From: Bacillota bacterium
GTDB lineage: Bacteria; Bacillota; Clostridia; Acetivibrionales; DSM-1351
DNA length: 64,000 nt
Assembly (NCBI GenBank): GCA_023415305.1
Contig: JAEZKZ010000040.1
Location: forward strand, 1 to 64,000
Direction of reading: 5' to 3'
A model generated the notes under the pieces. That model was given only the letters and a program-made list of their open reading frames with translations. It did no database searches and had not been told where the DNA came from. A program made the position numbers and the translations under genes. Of the stretch, positions 25,512 through 34,244 are shown piece by piece (the stretch's first letter is position 1; each line of letters starts with the position of its first letter).

Positions 25512-27668
25512 ATGGCTGTAGGGTTTTCAAGTTATGGTATTGCTCAATCCGGGCTTATGGTTAGTGAAAGAGGACTGGCTGTTACAGGACACAATTTATC
25601 CAATGTTAATACAACAGGATATGTGCGCCAGCAGGCCATGATCGAATCAAGCCCATATATAAATGAATACGGTAAGGGTGGTAGACTGTTCCAGTATGGA
25701 TTGGGTGCAGATATTCAGGAAACCAGACAGATAAGACATACCTTCCTTGATAATATTTACAGAAGGGAAAATACCTCTCTGGGCTACTGGGAAACAAGAG
25801 GGAAGGCCTTTGGAGACGTTGAGGCTATTCTAAACGACCCTATGGAGGATGGTGGTCTCCAGGAGGTTATGAATCAGTTCTGGGATTCCTGGCAGGAGTT
25901 ATCCAAGAACCCTGAGAGCTTAACAACCAGAGCGCTTGTCAGACAAAGAGGACAGGCGTTGGTATATCATTTCAATCATATCGGTCAACAATTAGACAAG
26001 CTGCAAAATGACCTTAATTCAGAGATACAGGTGCGTGTTGGTGAGGTAAATGAAATAACCAGCCAGCTTGCAGCACTTAATTATAGTATAGCAAGTCAGG
26101 AAATCAATGGTGACAGTGCAAATGACTACAGGGATCAAAGAAACCTTTTACTGGACAGGCTGTCAAAGCTCTGTAATGCTGAACCACTTGAAATGCAGGA
26201 TGGTCAGGTTGATGTTACCCTTGGAGGATACTACCTGGTTCAAAAAGGCGTATCAACAAATCTGTATGTCGAAGCCAATGCCAAGAATGGAAATTACTAT
26301 TATCCGATGTTGGCAGGAACTAAAACTGAAGTTAGTATAAAGGGTGGCATACTAAAGGGATTACTGGAGTCCAGAGGTGAGGTTCCTGGAATAAAGGGTA
26401 CCTACGAAAATGGAAATCCCAAGGAGAAGGTGGATATTACCTTTGCCATAGATACATCGGCCGGAACAGGCGCGGATTATCTGGCACAACTCCAGACAAC
26501 AATATCAAATTATATTAAAGATTTAAAAAATTCGGGAACAGATTTTAATTTGAGATTTGTATCAATGGGAGGCTCCTCAAGTGTATTCAAACCCAACGTA
26601 GTCCTTACTCAGGACAGTGTTGTAAACTTGGAAAATCCTACAGGTATACCTGATCCGGCATACCCGACCTATGCGGAATTAATTTCATTTATGTCGGAAA
26701 CTCCAGATACAGACGGAAATCTGGGCGGATTGGTCACCAGTCTGGAGAACATACAAACAGCTAATGGCTTCAGAGAGGATGCAGCTAAAGTATTATATGT
26801 CATCTCAAACAAGAGTATAAACGGAGACAGCGGTGCTGAGGCTACTCCTGAGAATGTTGCCGACTATATAAACAGACTGAATAAGCTGGGAATTAAGACT
26901 TCAATTATAACCGAAAGACAATACTTTAAAGAGGGTCAAACCTCAACAGAACTGGGCTGGAATACAATAGCCTCGGGAACAAAAGGAACAGTCCTTGAAA
27001 TAGGAGATACAGATGAAGATTTCAACGGCCTGTACAAACAGATAAACAGCGATACGAGAAAAGCTGTTGCCGCAGCAATGGGCAATATACCTATATCAAA
27101 GAATATAGTATCTGATGTAAAAATAAAACTTAATGCTATGGTAAACACCATTACAAGAGAAATAAACTATCTCCAGAAGACCGGCTTTACCTTGGACGGA
27201 CAGCCTGGTGTAAATTTCTTTGCTGCCATAGATGACAAATATCCCATGCAGATAGGTAATCTTAGACTGAGCGATGAATTACTAAGTGATAAGGGCTTAA
27301 ATAATATCACAGCTTCTTCATCCACAGCAAAGGGTGATAACTCTATCTCATTGAAAATTGCAAATCTGAGGGATACAGACTTAATGGAGGATAGTGCGGG
27401 AGACGTTACAGTTGATGAATTTTATCGGTCTATTATACTTGATATTGGTAATGGAGGGTCAGAGGCAAACAAAATAAGCGAAAGTCAGCAAACCCTTGTT
27501 CAATCTGCCGATGGGCAGAGAACAGCTATTTCAGGAGTATCTATGGATGAAGAAATGGCTAATATGATGAAATTCAAGTTTGCATATGATGCTTCTGCCA
27601 GAGTTCTTAATATTATAGACTCCATGATAGAAAACGTGGTTATGACTATGGGTAAAGTCGGCAGGTAG
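25512..27668 (+). CDS. flgK: Flagellar hook-associated protein FlgK with inserted VWA-like domain
   Basis: FlgK is the first hook-filament junction protein. The N-terminus (GLAVTGHNLSNVNTTGYVRQ) and C-terminus (ISGVSMDEEMANMMKFKFAY) are normal, but at 718 residues it is much longer than usual. The extra part (about residues 307-515, bases 26430-27060) reads as a von Willebrand A fold: VDITFAIDTSAGTG (MIDAS-like, degenerate DxSxG), NLRFVSMG, FREDAAKVLYVISNKS, NKLGIKTSIITER and DEDFNGLYKQI. VWA domains bind proteins or matrix, so a surface-exposed adhesive or stabilising role is possible. It is followed by a second flgK. Confidence 0.92.
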   Translation: MAVGFSSYGIAQSGLMVSERGLAVTGHNLSNVNTTGYVRQQAMIESSPYINEYGKGGRLFQYGLGADIQETRQIRHTFLDNIYRRENTSLGYWETRGKAFGDVEAILNDPMEDGGLQEVMNQFWDSWQELSKNPESLTTRALVRQRGQALVYHFNHIGQQLDKLQNDLNSEIQVRVGEVNEITSQLAALNYSIASQEINGDSANDYRDQRNLLLDRLSKLCNAEPLEMQDGQVDVTLGGYYLVQKGVSTNLYVEANAKNGNYYYPMLAGTKTEVSIKGGILKGLLESRGEVPGIKGTYENGNPKEKVDITFAIDTSAGTGADYLAQLQTTISNYIKDLKNSGTDFNLRFVSMGGSSSVFKPNVVLTQDSVVNLENPTGIPDPAYPTYAELISFMSETPDTDGNLGGLVTSLENIQTANGFREDAAKVLYVISNKSINGDSGAEATPENVADYINRLNKLGIKTSIITERQYFKEGQTSTELGWNTIASGTKGTVLEIGDTDEDFNGLYKQINSDTRKAVAAAMGNIPISKNIVSDVKIKLNAMVNTITREINYLQKTGFTLDGQPGVNFFAAIDDKYPMQIGNLRLSDELLSDKGLNNITASSSTAKGDNSISLKIANLRDTDLMEDSAGDVTVDEFYRSIILDIGNGGSEANKISESQQTLVQSADGQRTAISGVSMDEEMANMMKFKFAYDASARVLNIIDSMIENVVMTMGKVGR

Positions 27669-27815
27669 TTCATACTTATAGTTATTAATTAAAACGTTAA
27701 AATTCAATAAAAATTAGTTCAATATAGATTTAAAAGTATAGATTAAATGGTTAATTATTGTTTTATTTTAGTTATTACAGGGGCAGAACAATTACTCAAA
27801 GAATAGGTGAGAGAT

Positions 27816-29474
27816 ATGAGACAAAGCTTTTTTGGTTTTAATGTAGCGTTAAGCGGACTGTATACAGCACAGAAGAATTTGAACACCGTAAGCCATAACA
27901 TAACCAATGCCACAACACCAGGTTACTCCAGACAACAGAATGTCCAAGTAGCAGCAAGACCTATTTCAGTTTTGGACGGGACTGGTATGGTTGGCACAGG
28001 TTCCGAAGTTAAAACCGTTGAGCGTATCAGAGATGAGTATCTCGATTTTAAATACTGGAGTGAAAATATAGCTCATGGGGAATGGAGCAAAAAGGCTGAG
28101 CTGCTCTCAGAGCTTGAAGCGACATTTAATGAACCTTCAAATAGCGGTTTTGTAACAATAATGAATGAATTTTTCAATGCGTATCAGGAATTGTCAAAGG
28201 ACCCGTCAAGTCCTTCCGTTCGTGCGCTGGTCAGGGAAAAAGGTTTTACTATGGCCAACTACTTTAACAATACAGCCACACACTTTGAGAAATTGCAGGA
28301 AGATATCAATGATATGGTCAGAATAAGTGTTGATCAAATTAATTCATTAGCTTCTCAAATTCAGCAATTAAACAAACAGATATATAATTTTGAAATACAG
28401 GGTCAGTCGGCAAATGATTTGAGAGATTCAAGAACTCTGCTTGTGGACAAGCTTTCCAAAATGATAAATATTCAAGCCACGGAAATTAGCTATGGAAAGC
28501 TTCCGAATGGCGCAGATGATATACATTTCCAGGTTACTGTTGGAGGAAAATCCCTGGTAGACCACTTTAATATAAGTAAATTAAAGATTGAACAGCGCAA
28601 AACCAAACTAAATGAAGAAGATACCGGTAACCTCTATGAAGTGAAATGGGAGGACGGAAACTCCCTCAGTGTAACCGGTGGAGAGTTGAGGGGGCTGTTG
28701 GATGTAAGAGACGGTAAGGATGGAGCTTTAGGTGCTGACGGCAAATCAAAAAGTCCTATTTACAAAGGCATCCCTTATTACCAGATGAAATTAAATGAAT
28801 TCGTCAGAACCTTTGCAATGGCCTTCAATGAGGGCTATATGCCGAATTCTGATGGCATTCTGGCACATACTGCAGGAACCGGTCATGTGGAAGGATATGG
28901 TTATGACGCCGATATAACAGGTCCGGGCCTTGCACCAGAGAATATAAGATTTTTTACAATGTTCGGCGAGGGCAACACAGCCATATCCGGCAGCAAGTTG
29001 ATAGAAGGGGCAGGTACAGCATTAAATGCCAATAATGTAAACGAAGACATAGTAAAAAAATATCAGAATATTACTGCTAAAAACTTTACCGTAAGCAGTG
29101 ATGTAATGAATAATATTGACACTATTGCAACATCCAATGTACGCGGTGAAAATGGTAATATAAACCTTTTAAATAAAATTATGGAGCTTAGATCAAACCA
29201 AAGCCTGTTCTATGAAGGTGCACCCGAGGACTTTATGAAATCGCTGGTTGCAGGTATGGGTATAGACTCCCAACAGGCAACCCGCTTCAAGAGCAGTCAG
29301 GAGACAATAGTTGCACAGGTTGATAACAGAAGGATGTCTGTATCCGGAGTCGAACTTAACGAGGAAATGACAAACATGGTGAAATTCCAGCAGTCCTATA
29401 ATGCAGCTGCAAAGATGATAACCACAATGTCGGAAATCTACGACACATTGATAAACAGGTTGGGAGTAGGATAA
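27816..29474 (+). CDS. flgK: Flagellar hook-associated protein FlgK (second copy)
   Basis: A 552-residue FlgK of ordinary architecture: NVALSGLYTAQKNLNTVSHN and ITNATTPGYSRQ at the N-terminus, a coiled region to about 230, a variable middle and VSGVELNEEMTNMVKFQQSY near the C-terminus. ATG 27816 is preferred to GTG 27807 because AGGTGAG lies just before it. A 147-base gap separates it from the first flgK. It has no VWA insertion, so the two copies differ in surface. They may form different layers or be alternative junction proteins. Confidence 0.92.
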   Translation: MRQSFFGFNVALSGLYTAQKNLNTVSHNITNATTPGYSRQQNVQVAARPISVLDGTGMVGTGSEVKTVERIRDEYLDFKYWSENIAHGEWSKKAELLSELEATFNEPSNSGFVTIMNEFFNAYQELSKDPSSPSVRALVREKGFTMANYFNNTATHFEKLQEDINDMVRISVDQINSLASQIQQLNKQIYNFEIQGQSANDLRDSRTLLVDKLSKMINIQATEISYGKLPNGADDIHFQVTVGGKSLVDHFNISKLKIEQRKTKLNEEDTGNLYEVKWEDGNSLSVTGGELRGLLDVRDGKDGALGADGKSKSPIYKGIPYYQMKLNEFVRTFAMAFNEGYMPNSDGILAHTAGTGHVEGYGYDADITGPGLAPENIRFFTMFGEGNTAISGSKLIEGAGTALNANNVNEDIVKKYQNITAKNFTVSSDVMNNIDTIATSNVRGENGNINLLNKIMELRSNQSLFYEGAPEDFMKSLVAGMGIDSQQATRFKSSQETIVAQVDNRRMSVSGVELNEEMTNMVKFQQSYNAAAKMITTMSEIYDTLINRLGVG

Positions 29475-29628
29475 TTTAAGACGATAATAACAGTGACAAT
29501 GTTTGCAAGTGATTTATGTATATCAAGGCATTTATATTAACATTATTATCGAGACAAGTGATTAAGATTAATAGTTACTATAATAACATAACAAGTGGAT
29601 TATGAAACACACACCCGGAGGATCATAT

Positions 29629-30897
29629 ATGCGTATAACAAACAATATGATGATTTCAAACTTAATGAGGAATCTCGGCAAGAATACCGAGAGATTAAGC
29701 AAATATCAAAATCAGCTGGACAGCGGTAAGAAAATATCCGTTCCGTCAGATGACCCTGTAGTAGCAGCTAGGGCTCTGAAGCTCAGAACAGATGTAGCCA
29801 AGGTTGAGCAGTACCAGAAAAATATCGGCGATGCTAGATCCTGGCTGGATGCAACAGATGTTGCCTTAGGTAAAATTGGAGATGTTATGCAGAAGGCCAG
29901 AGAACTTATGGTTCAAGCTTCTAATGGAACAAACACATCTGAGGAAACTCAAAAAATCGGGCTGGAACTTAAACAATTAAGAACTCAGGTGGTTCATCTT
30001 TCAAATTCAACATACGCCGGAAGGTATTTATTTTCAGGCTTTAAGACTGATCAAAAGCTTATGAACGACGATGAAAATGACCCGGGCTTCGGCAATTTCA
30101 TGGTTAACGTCAATACGGTCGGAGAAAGAATTAAATACGAAATAGGAGTCGGGGATAGTATTAATATAAATATTGCCGGCGGCGATTTATTTAATTACGG
30201 CGGTGATACATATAATCCCGGAAGTGGAGTATGGACTTTTAAGATTGATGATATAAAATATCCATTAACCATTGCTGCAGACGACTTAAACCTCACGGTA
30301 AATGGAACACCTATCTCTGCAAATATTGGTGCAGGTCCCTATAATAATGTGTCAGAGCTGACTGCAGCAATAGAGGGGTCGGTTAACGGACTTTTGATTG
30401 CTCCGGATGGGATTGAAGTATCAATAGAGAATAATAGAATTGAGTTTAAAACTACGACCAAGAGTGCAACATCTTCTATTACCTTAAACGGTTCTCTGGG
30501 AGGTTTTCTGACAGGACTAAACGCAACTCAGACGGTTCAAAATTCCGGAGCTGTGGGAGATACACCTGCAATGGTCAAAATGTTTAATGAGATCGTTGCA
30601 TGCATGGATGCAGGAGATTACGAGGGAATCAGTGACAGACTGAGTACTATGGATGTTCAGATTGGTAATGTATTAAGGTGCAGGGCAGATATCGGTGCGA
30701 GACAGAACAGAGTTGATTTGACAGATGACAGAATGAGTAATGATTTGGTCAACTTTACAGACTTAATGAGTAAAAACGAGGATGTAGATGTTGCTGAGAC
30801 CATTATGAACCTGAAAAATGAGGAAAATGTCTATCAGGCTTCTCTTGCCGGAGGAGCCAGAATAATCCAGCAGACTCTTGTTGATTTTTTAAGATAG
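29629..30897 (+). CDS. flgL: Flagellar hook-filament junction protein FlgL
   Basis: FlgL (HAP3) joins FlgK to flagellin. The 422-residue protein has the flagellin-like N-terminal helix (RITNNMMISNLMRNLGKNTE, SGKKISVPSDDPVVAARALKLRT) and the C-terminal helix (EDVDVAETIMNLKNEENVYQASLAGGARIIQQTLVDFL). It is longer than B. subtilis FlgL because of an extended central domain (about 150-330). ATG 29629 has GGAGGA 8 bases upstream. It closes the flgM-flgL set before the DUF6470 gene. Confidence 0.95.
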   Translation: MRITNNMMISNLMRNLGKNTERLSKYQNQLDSGKKISVPSDDPVVAARALKLRTDVAKVEQYQKNIGDARSWLDATDVALGKIGDVMQKARELMVQASNGTNTSEETQKIGLELKQLRTQVVHLSNSTYAGRYLFSGFKTDQKLMNDDENDPGFGNFMVNVNTVGERIKYEIGVGDSININIAGGDLFNYGGDTYNPGSGVWTFKIDDIKYPLTIAADDLNLTVNGTPISANIGAGPYNNVSELTAAIEGSVNGLLIAPDGIEVSIENNRIEFKTTTKSATSSITLNGSLGGFLTGLNATQTVQNSGAVGDTPAMVKMFNEIVACMDAGDYEGISDRLSTMDVQIGNVLRCRADIGARQNRVDLTDDRMSNDLVNFTDLMSKNEDVDVAETIMNLKNEENVYQASLAGGARIIQQTLVDFLR

Positions 30898-31068
30898 AAT
30901 TTTAAATTACTTTATTAGAATTATATAATTTATTGTAGGCAATCAACTATTATCTACCTATATCTACTGAAAGAAAATAGTTAATTGCTGCGGGTAGACC
31001 AGGACGGTAACTTGCAAGCTGACCTTCTTATGAGATAATCAGCAGTAATTGTACAAGGATGTGAAAAA

Positions 31069-31650
31069 ATGGGTCTTTCTATAAGAACTACTCCGGCCCA
31101 ACTCGAGATTAACACCTATCCCGCGGGGCTGAAATATAACATTAAAGAAGCAGAGCTGAGTATTCGGCAAAAACAGCCATTGATAGAAATCAAGACTGAA
31201 ATGCCTGTTGTGCTTATTGACCAATATCAATGCTTTGCCGAAGCAGGGTTGAAGAATAATGCTGATATAATGAAGGAACAGGCCCAAAAAGGCTATAATT
31301 GTGTTCTTAAGTTTATAGCTAAAAAGGCCCAGGACGGCGATGCCATGAAACGTATCGGCCACAAGGCCAATATAATGATTGACATAGCAAAGAGAAGTGC
31401 CATAAAAAAGTACGACTTTAATGTAGGTTTTATCCCAAAGTCAAGACCGGAGTTTGATTTAAAGGGCGGGACTGTGGATCTTGAAGCAGAATTCAGAAAT
31501 AATTTAGGTGAAATAAATGGTGTCACCTGTGGTTACAAACCCGGCGATGTGCAATTTAATTATATACCTGGGAAAGTGGATATCAGGATGAAATCCTATG
31601 GATCAATAAATATTACTTATACCGGAGAGAACGTGGATCAATATATTTAA
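31069..31650 (+). CDS. DUF6470 (YviE-like) flagellar-cluster protein
   Basis: A 193-residue protein like B. subtilis YviE (DUF6470), found between flgL and fliW in many Firmicutes. Function is not established. It starts LSIRTTPAQLEINTYPAGLKY, has an extended strand-rich N-terminal part, a helical middle with VLKFIAKKAQDGDAMKRIG and a C-terminal beta part. No signal peptide or membrane helix is seen. Position suggests a cytoplasmic role in late assembly. It ends before a strong terminator, separating it from fliW. Confidence 0.85.
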   Translation: MGLSIRTTPAQLEINTYPAGLKYNIKEAELSIRQKQPLIEIKTEMPVVLIDQYQCFAEAGLKNNADIMKEQAQKGYNCVLKFIAKKAQDGDAMKRIGHKANIMIDIAKRSAIKKYDFNVGFIPKSRPEFDLKGGTVDLEAEFRNNLGEINGVTCGYKPGDVQFNYIPGKVDIRMKSYGSINITYTGENVDQYI

Positions 31651-32014
31651 TAGATAAATTATAGGTAAGTTCTTATGATGATTGATGACTTTATCATTAG
31701 AAATATAATAAAATAACAGCCTTATTGTGCAATATAAAATTGCGGAGTTAAGGCTATTTTTATTCCATACCGGTTATAATTAAACTTGTTATAGTATAGT
31801 AAAAAATATAGAGAAATATGTTATACCATAAAGGATAATTGAATTCTATGATTAACAGAAGTATGTTAAAATTGTTTTAGACAATTATTTGTATTTAAGT
31901 TAATCGTTTCATCAAACTTATGTAGAACTGTTCTTTTTAAAATACTTGGCTTGTTTGATAGATGTATAATCACTTGTTGATACCTGTCATACAAGCGGAA
32001 ATGGAGTTTGGACT
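31651..32014. other. Spacer before fliW
   Basis: About 365 bases. A long hairpin terminator lies at 31714-31763. The rest is AT-rich; several TATAAT-like stretches occur (for example near 31968) but no well-spaced promoter could be fixed, and no CGATA-type sigma-D site was found. Confidence 0.4.
31714..31763 (+). terminator. Rho-independent terminator before fliW
   Basis: AGCCTTAT (31718-31725) pairs with TTAAGGCT (31748-31755), with an inner GCAAT/ATTGC stem, followed by ATTTTTATT. Confidence 0.8.
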
Positions 32015-32461
32015 ATGATATTAGAAACAAAGCACTTTGGCCAAATAGAATTGGACGAGGACAAAATACTGGATTTTGAAGAAGGAATATTAGGGTTTGA
32101 AGATGAAAAGAAGTTTGGACTTATCCCGAATGAAGATCCCGAATCACCTTTTTGCTGGATTCAAGCGATCGGCAACGCTGATCTGGCATTTGCCCTTGTT
32201 GACCCGTTTTTAATAAAAAAGGACTATGATTTTGAACTGAATGAGGAGTTTGTTACAGCTCTGGAGATTGACAACCCCTCTCAAGTAATGGTTTTTGCTA
32301 TTGTTGTAGTTCCCGAGGACATAAAAAATATTAGTATGAATTTAAAGGCTCCAATAGTTATTAATAAGGAAAATAAAAAAGCGGCACAGGTTATTCTTGA
32401 AACAGATAAATATACGGTAAGGCACTTTATTATGGACGAGCTCCAGAAACAGGAGGTGTAG
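32015..32461 (+). CDS. fliW: Flagellar assembly factor FliW
   Basis: FliW binds flagellin and the regulator CsrA in turn, so free cytoplasmic flagellin frees CsrA to repress its own translation. The 148-residue protein has the family marks GQIELDEDKILDFEEGILGF, PFCWIQAIGNADLAFALVDP and APIVINKENKKAAQVIL. csrA starts 3 bases after the stop codon with its ribosome site inside fliW, so the two are translationally close. Flagellin follows downstream. Confidence 0.96.
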   Translation: MILETKHFGQIELDEDKILDFEEGILGFEDEKKFGLIPNEDPESPFCWIQAIGNADLAFALVDPFLIKKDYDFELNEEFVTALEIDNPSQVMVFAIVVVPEDIKNISMNLKAPIVINKENKKAAQVILETDKYTVRHFIMDELQKQEV

Positions 32462-32463
32462 CC

Positions 32464-32688
32464 ATGCTGGTACTTTCAAGAAAAAAAGGTCAAGGTATAA
32501 TGCTAGGTGATAATATTGAACTTACTATCATTGAAATACAAGGCGACCAGGTAAGGATAGGGATAAATGCACCTAAGAATGTGCCCATATACAGAAAAGA
32601 GATATTCCTTGAGATACAGGAGGAGAATAAGAAAGCAGCAAATGTTGGAGTAGTGGATTTGGGGGCTTTATTGAAGAAAAAAGAATAA
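32464..32688 (+). CDS. csrA: Carbon storage regulator CsrA
   Basis: A small RNA-binding dimer that blocks ribosomes on target mRNAs at GGA-containing hairpins. The 74-residue protein has MLVLSRKKGQGIMLGDNIEL, RIGINAPKNVPIYRKEI and the basic residues that hold RNA. AGGAGGTG precedes the ATG. The adjacent flagellin leader carries a matching hairpin, so flagellin is the likely main target, as in B. subtilis. Confidence 0.97.
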   Translation: MLVLSRKKGQGIMLGDNIELTIIEIQGDQVRIGINAPKNVPIYRKEIFLEIQEENKKAANVGVVDLGALLKKKE

Positions 32689-32766
32689 TCGTGGAAATAT
32701 AGATAAGTAAATGAGTACTCCATAAAAGCGATATCACATTTTTTGGTAAAATTAATAAAATATTCG

Positions 32767-32808
32767 ATAAAAAACAATAATTTTTTGTTGTTTTTTATTT
32801 TTTTCTCT
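32767..32808 (+). terminator. Possible terminator after csrA
   Basis: AAAAACAA and TTGTTGTTTTTT can pair, followed by TTTTTTT. The stem is almost all A-T, so strength is uncertain. Confidence 0.4.
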
Positions 32809-32834
32809 AAAGTATTTACAGAAAAGTACGATAT
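32808..32834 (+). promoter_or_regulatory. Sigma-D promoter of flagellin
   Basis: TAAA (32808-32811), 15 bases, TACGATAT (32827-32834). It is the closest of the three sigma-D sites here to the TAAA-N15-GCCGATAT consensus and lies 120 bases before the flagellin start. Confidence 0.85.
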
Positions 32835-32906
32835 ATTTATCAAGTAGGAAAGTACAGATACCTTATACCGGCCGGATAAAGTGCAAGGCTTGGCCTACAT
32901 ACCATG

Positions 32907-32922
32907 CGGGAAAGGACTCCCG
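32907..32922 (+). promoter_or_regulatory. CsrA-binding-type hairpin in flagellin leader
   Basis: CGGGA (32907-32911) and TCCCG (32918-32922) form a stem whose loop AAGGAC presents AGGA, the CsrA recognition element. A second GGA lies in the ribosome site ATGGAGG (32941-32947), 20 bases downstream, matching the two-site arrangement on B. subtilis hag mRNA. Confidence 0.65.
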
Positions 32923-32956
32923 TAAGTAAAATAAAAAATCATGGAGGATTTTTATT

Positions 32957-34165
32957 ATGAGAATTAATCACAACATCGCAAGTATGAACACCAACAGATC
33001 ATTAGGTGTTAACAGAGGAAACACTCAGAAGTCACTTGAAAAATTGTCATCAGGTCTTAGAATCAACAAAGCTGGAGACGATGCGGCAGGTTTGGCAATA
33101 TCTGAAAAGATGAGAGGTCAGATCAGAGGTTTGGATCAGGCATCAAGAAACTCACAGGACAGTATTTCAATGATACAGACTGCTGAAGGTGCTTTGAATG
33201 AAACTCACTCAATTCTTCAAAGAATGAGAGAACTTTCAGTTCAGTCAGCAAATGATACTAATACAGATGCTGATAGAAAAGAACTTCAGGCAGAAGTTAA
33301 GCAGCTTATCAGTGAACTTGACAGAATAGGAAATACTACAGAGTTCAACACAAAGAAATTACTTGATGGTAGTGCTATAGGTGTTAAAGAAAAGGTTAAT
33401 GGAACTTTAAGTATTAACAATAACTCAAGCATTGTAATGTCATCTGCAACAGCAGCACAAGCTATAGCAGCAGACGCTTCAAAATACAATGGTTCTGTTA
33501 CAATTGTAAGAGTTGCACAGAAATTTGCTAATGGAGCTGTATCTGCTGGTACGGACTTTAGGATTATAACAAAGAGTGGCGGTCAAGTATCAGCAGACTT
33601 AGCTGGTAAATACCTATCTGTTACTGCAGCGGATACTCTTACTATTTCTGCTGGTAGTAACCTTCTTTCAGCAGGTGCTACAATATCGGCTAAGTCACTT
33701 TCAACTATGAAGGTTGGAGAAAGCATAACTCTTGTGTTTGGAGAGACAAAGTCAGCTACTAGCGATCTCAACAATTCTATAATGGCTCAAATCGGAGCTA
33801 ACTCTGGTCAGACAATGTTTATATCAATGGATGACATGAGAGCTAAGGCTATAGGTGTTGATACACTTGATATTTCGACTAAGTGGGGCGGAGCTAACGC
33901 AATTGAAACAGTTAACAACGCTATTTCTCAAGTATCACATCAGAGATCTGCTCTTGGTGCAATTCAGAACAGACTTGAACACACTATCAACAACTTGGAT
34001 ACAGCTTCTGAGAACCTACAGGCTTCTGAATCACGTATCCGTGACGTAGATATGGCTAAGGAAATGACTGAGTTTACAAAGAACAATATTTTAACTCAAG
34101 CAGCACAGGCCATGCTTGCTCAGGCAAATCAACAGCCACAGAGCGTACTACAATTACTTCAATAA
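32957..34165 (+). CDS. hag: Flagellin
   Basis: The filament subunit, 402 residues. The D0-D1 ends are standard (MRINHNIASMNTNRSLGVN, LSSGLRINKAGDDAAGLAIS; C-terminal NRLEHTINNLDTASENLQ to QQPQSVLQLLQ). The central surface domain (about 130-300) is variable, rich in Ser and Thr and a likely site of O-linked sugar given the Maf and legionaminic genes that follow. GGAGG ends 9 bases before ATG 32957. Expression appears set by a sigma-D promoter and a CsrA hairpin. Confidence 0.97.
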   Translation: MRINHNIASMNTNRSLGVNRGNTQKSLEKLSSGLRINKAGDDAAGLAISEKMRGQIRGLDQASRNSQDSISMIQTAEGALNETHSILQRMRELSVQSANDTNTDADRKELQAEVKQLISELDRIGNTTEFNTKKLLDGSAIGVKEKVNGTLSINNNSSIVMSSATAAQAIAADASKYNGSVTIVRVAQKFANGAVSAGTDFRIITKSGGQVSADLAGKYLSVTAADTLTISAGSNLLSAGATISAKSLSTMKVGESITLVFGETKSATSDLNNSIMAQIGANSGQTMFISMDDMRAKAIGVDTLDISTKWGGANAIETVNNAISQVSHQRSALGAIQNRLEHTINNLDTASENLQASESRIRDVDMAKEMTEFTKNNILTQAAQAMLAQANQQPQSVLQLLQ

Positions 34166-34178
34166 TTTATAGCTCTAG

Positions 34179-34213
34179 AAAAGAGGCATTGGCTTAGGCC
34201 TATGCCTCTTTAA
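34179..34213 (+). terminator. Rho-independent terminator after flagellin
   Basis: AAAGAGGCAT paired with ATGCCTCTTT, with an inner GGC/GCC, followed by AATTATT. It probably makes most flagellin mRNA end here and leaves the sugar genes less expressed. Confidence 0.8.
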
Positions 34214-34244
34214 TTATTAGCTCAACTTAAAAACGGGGGATTTT

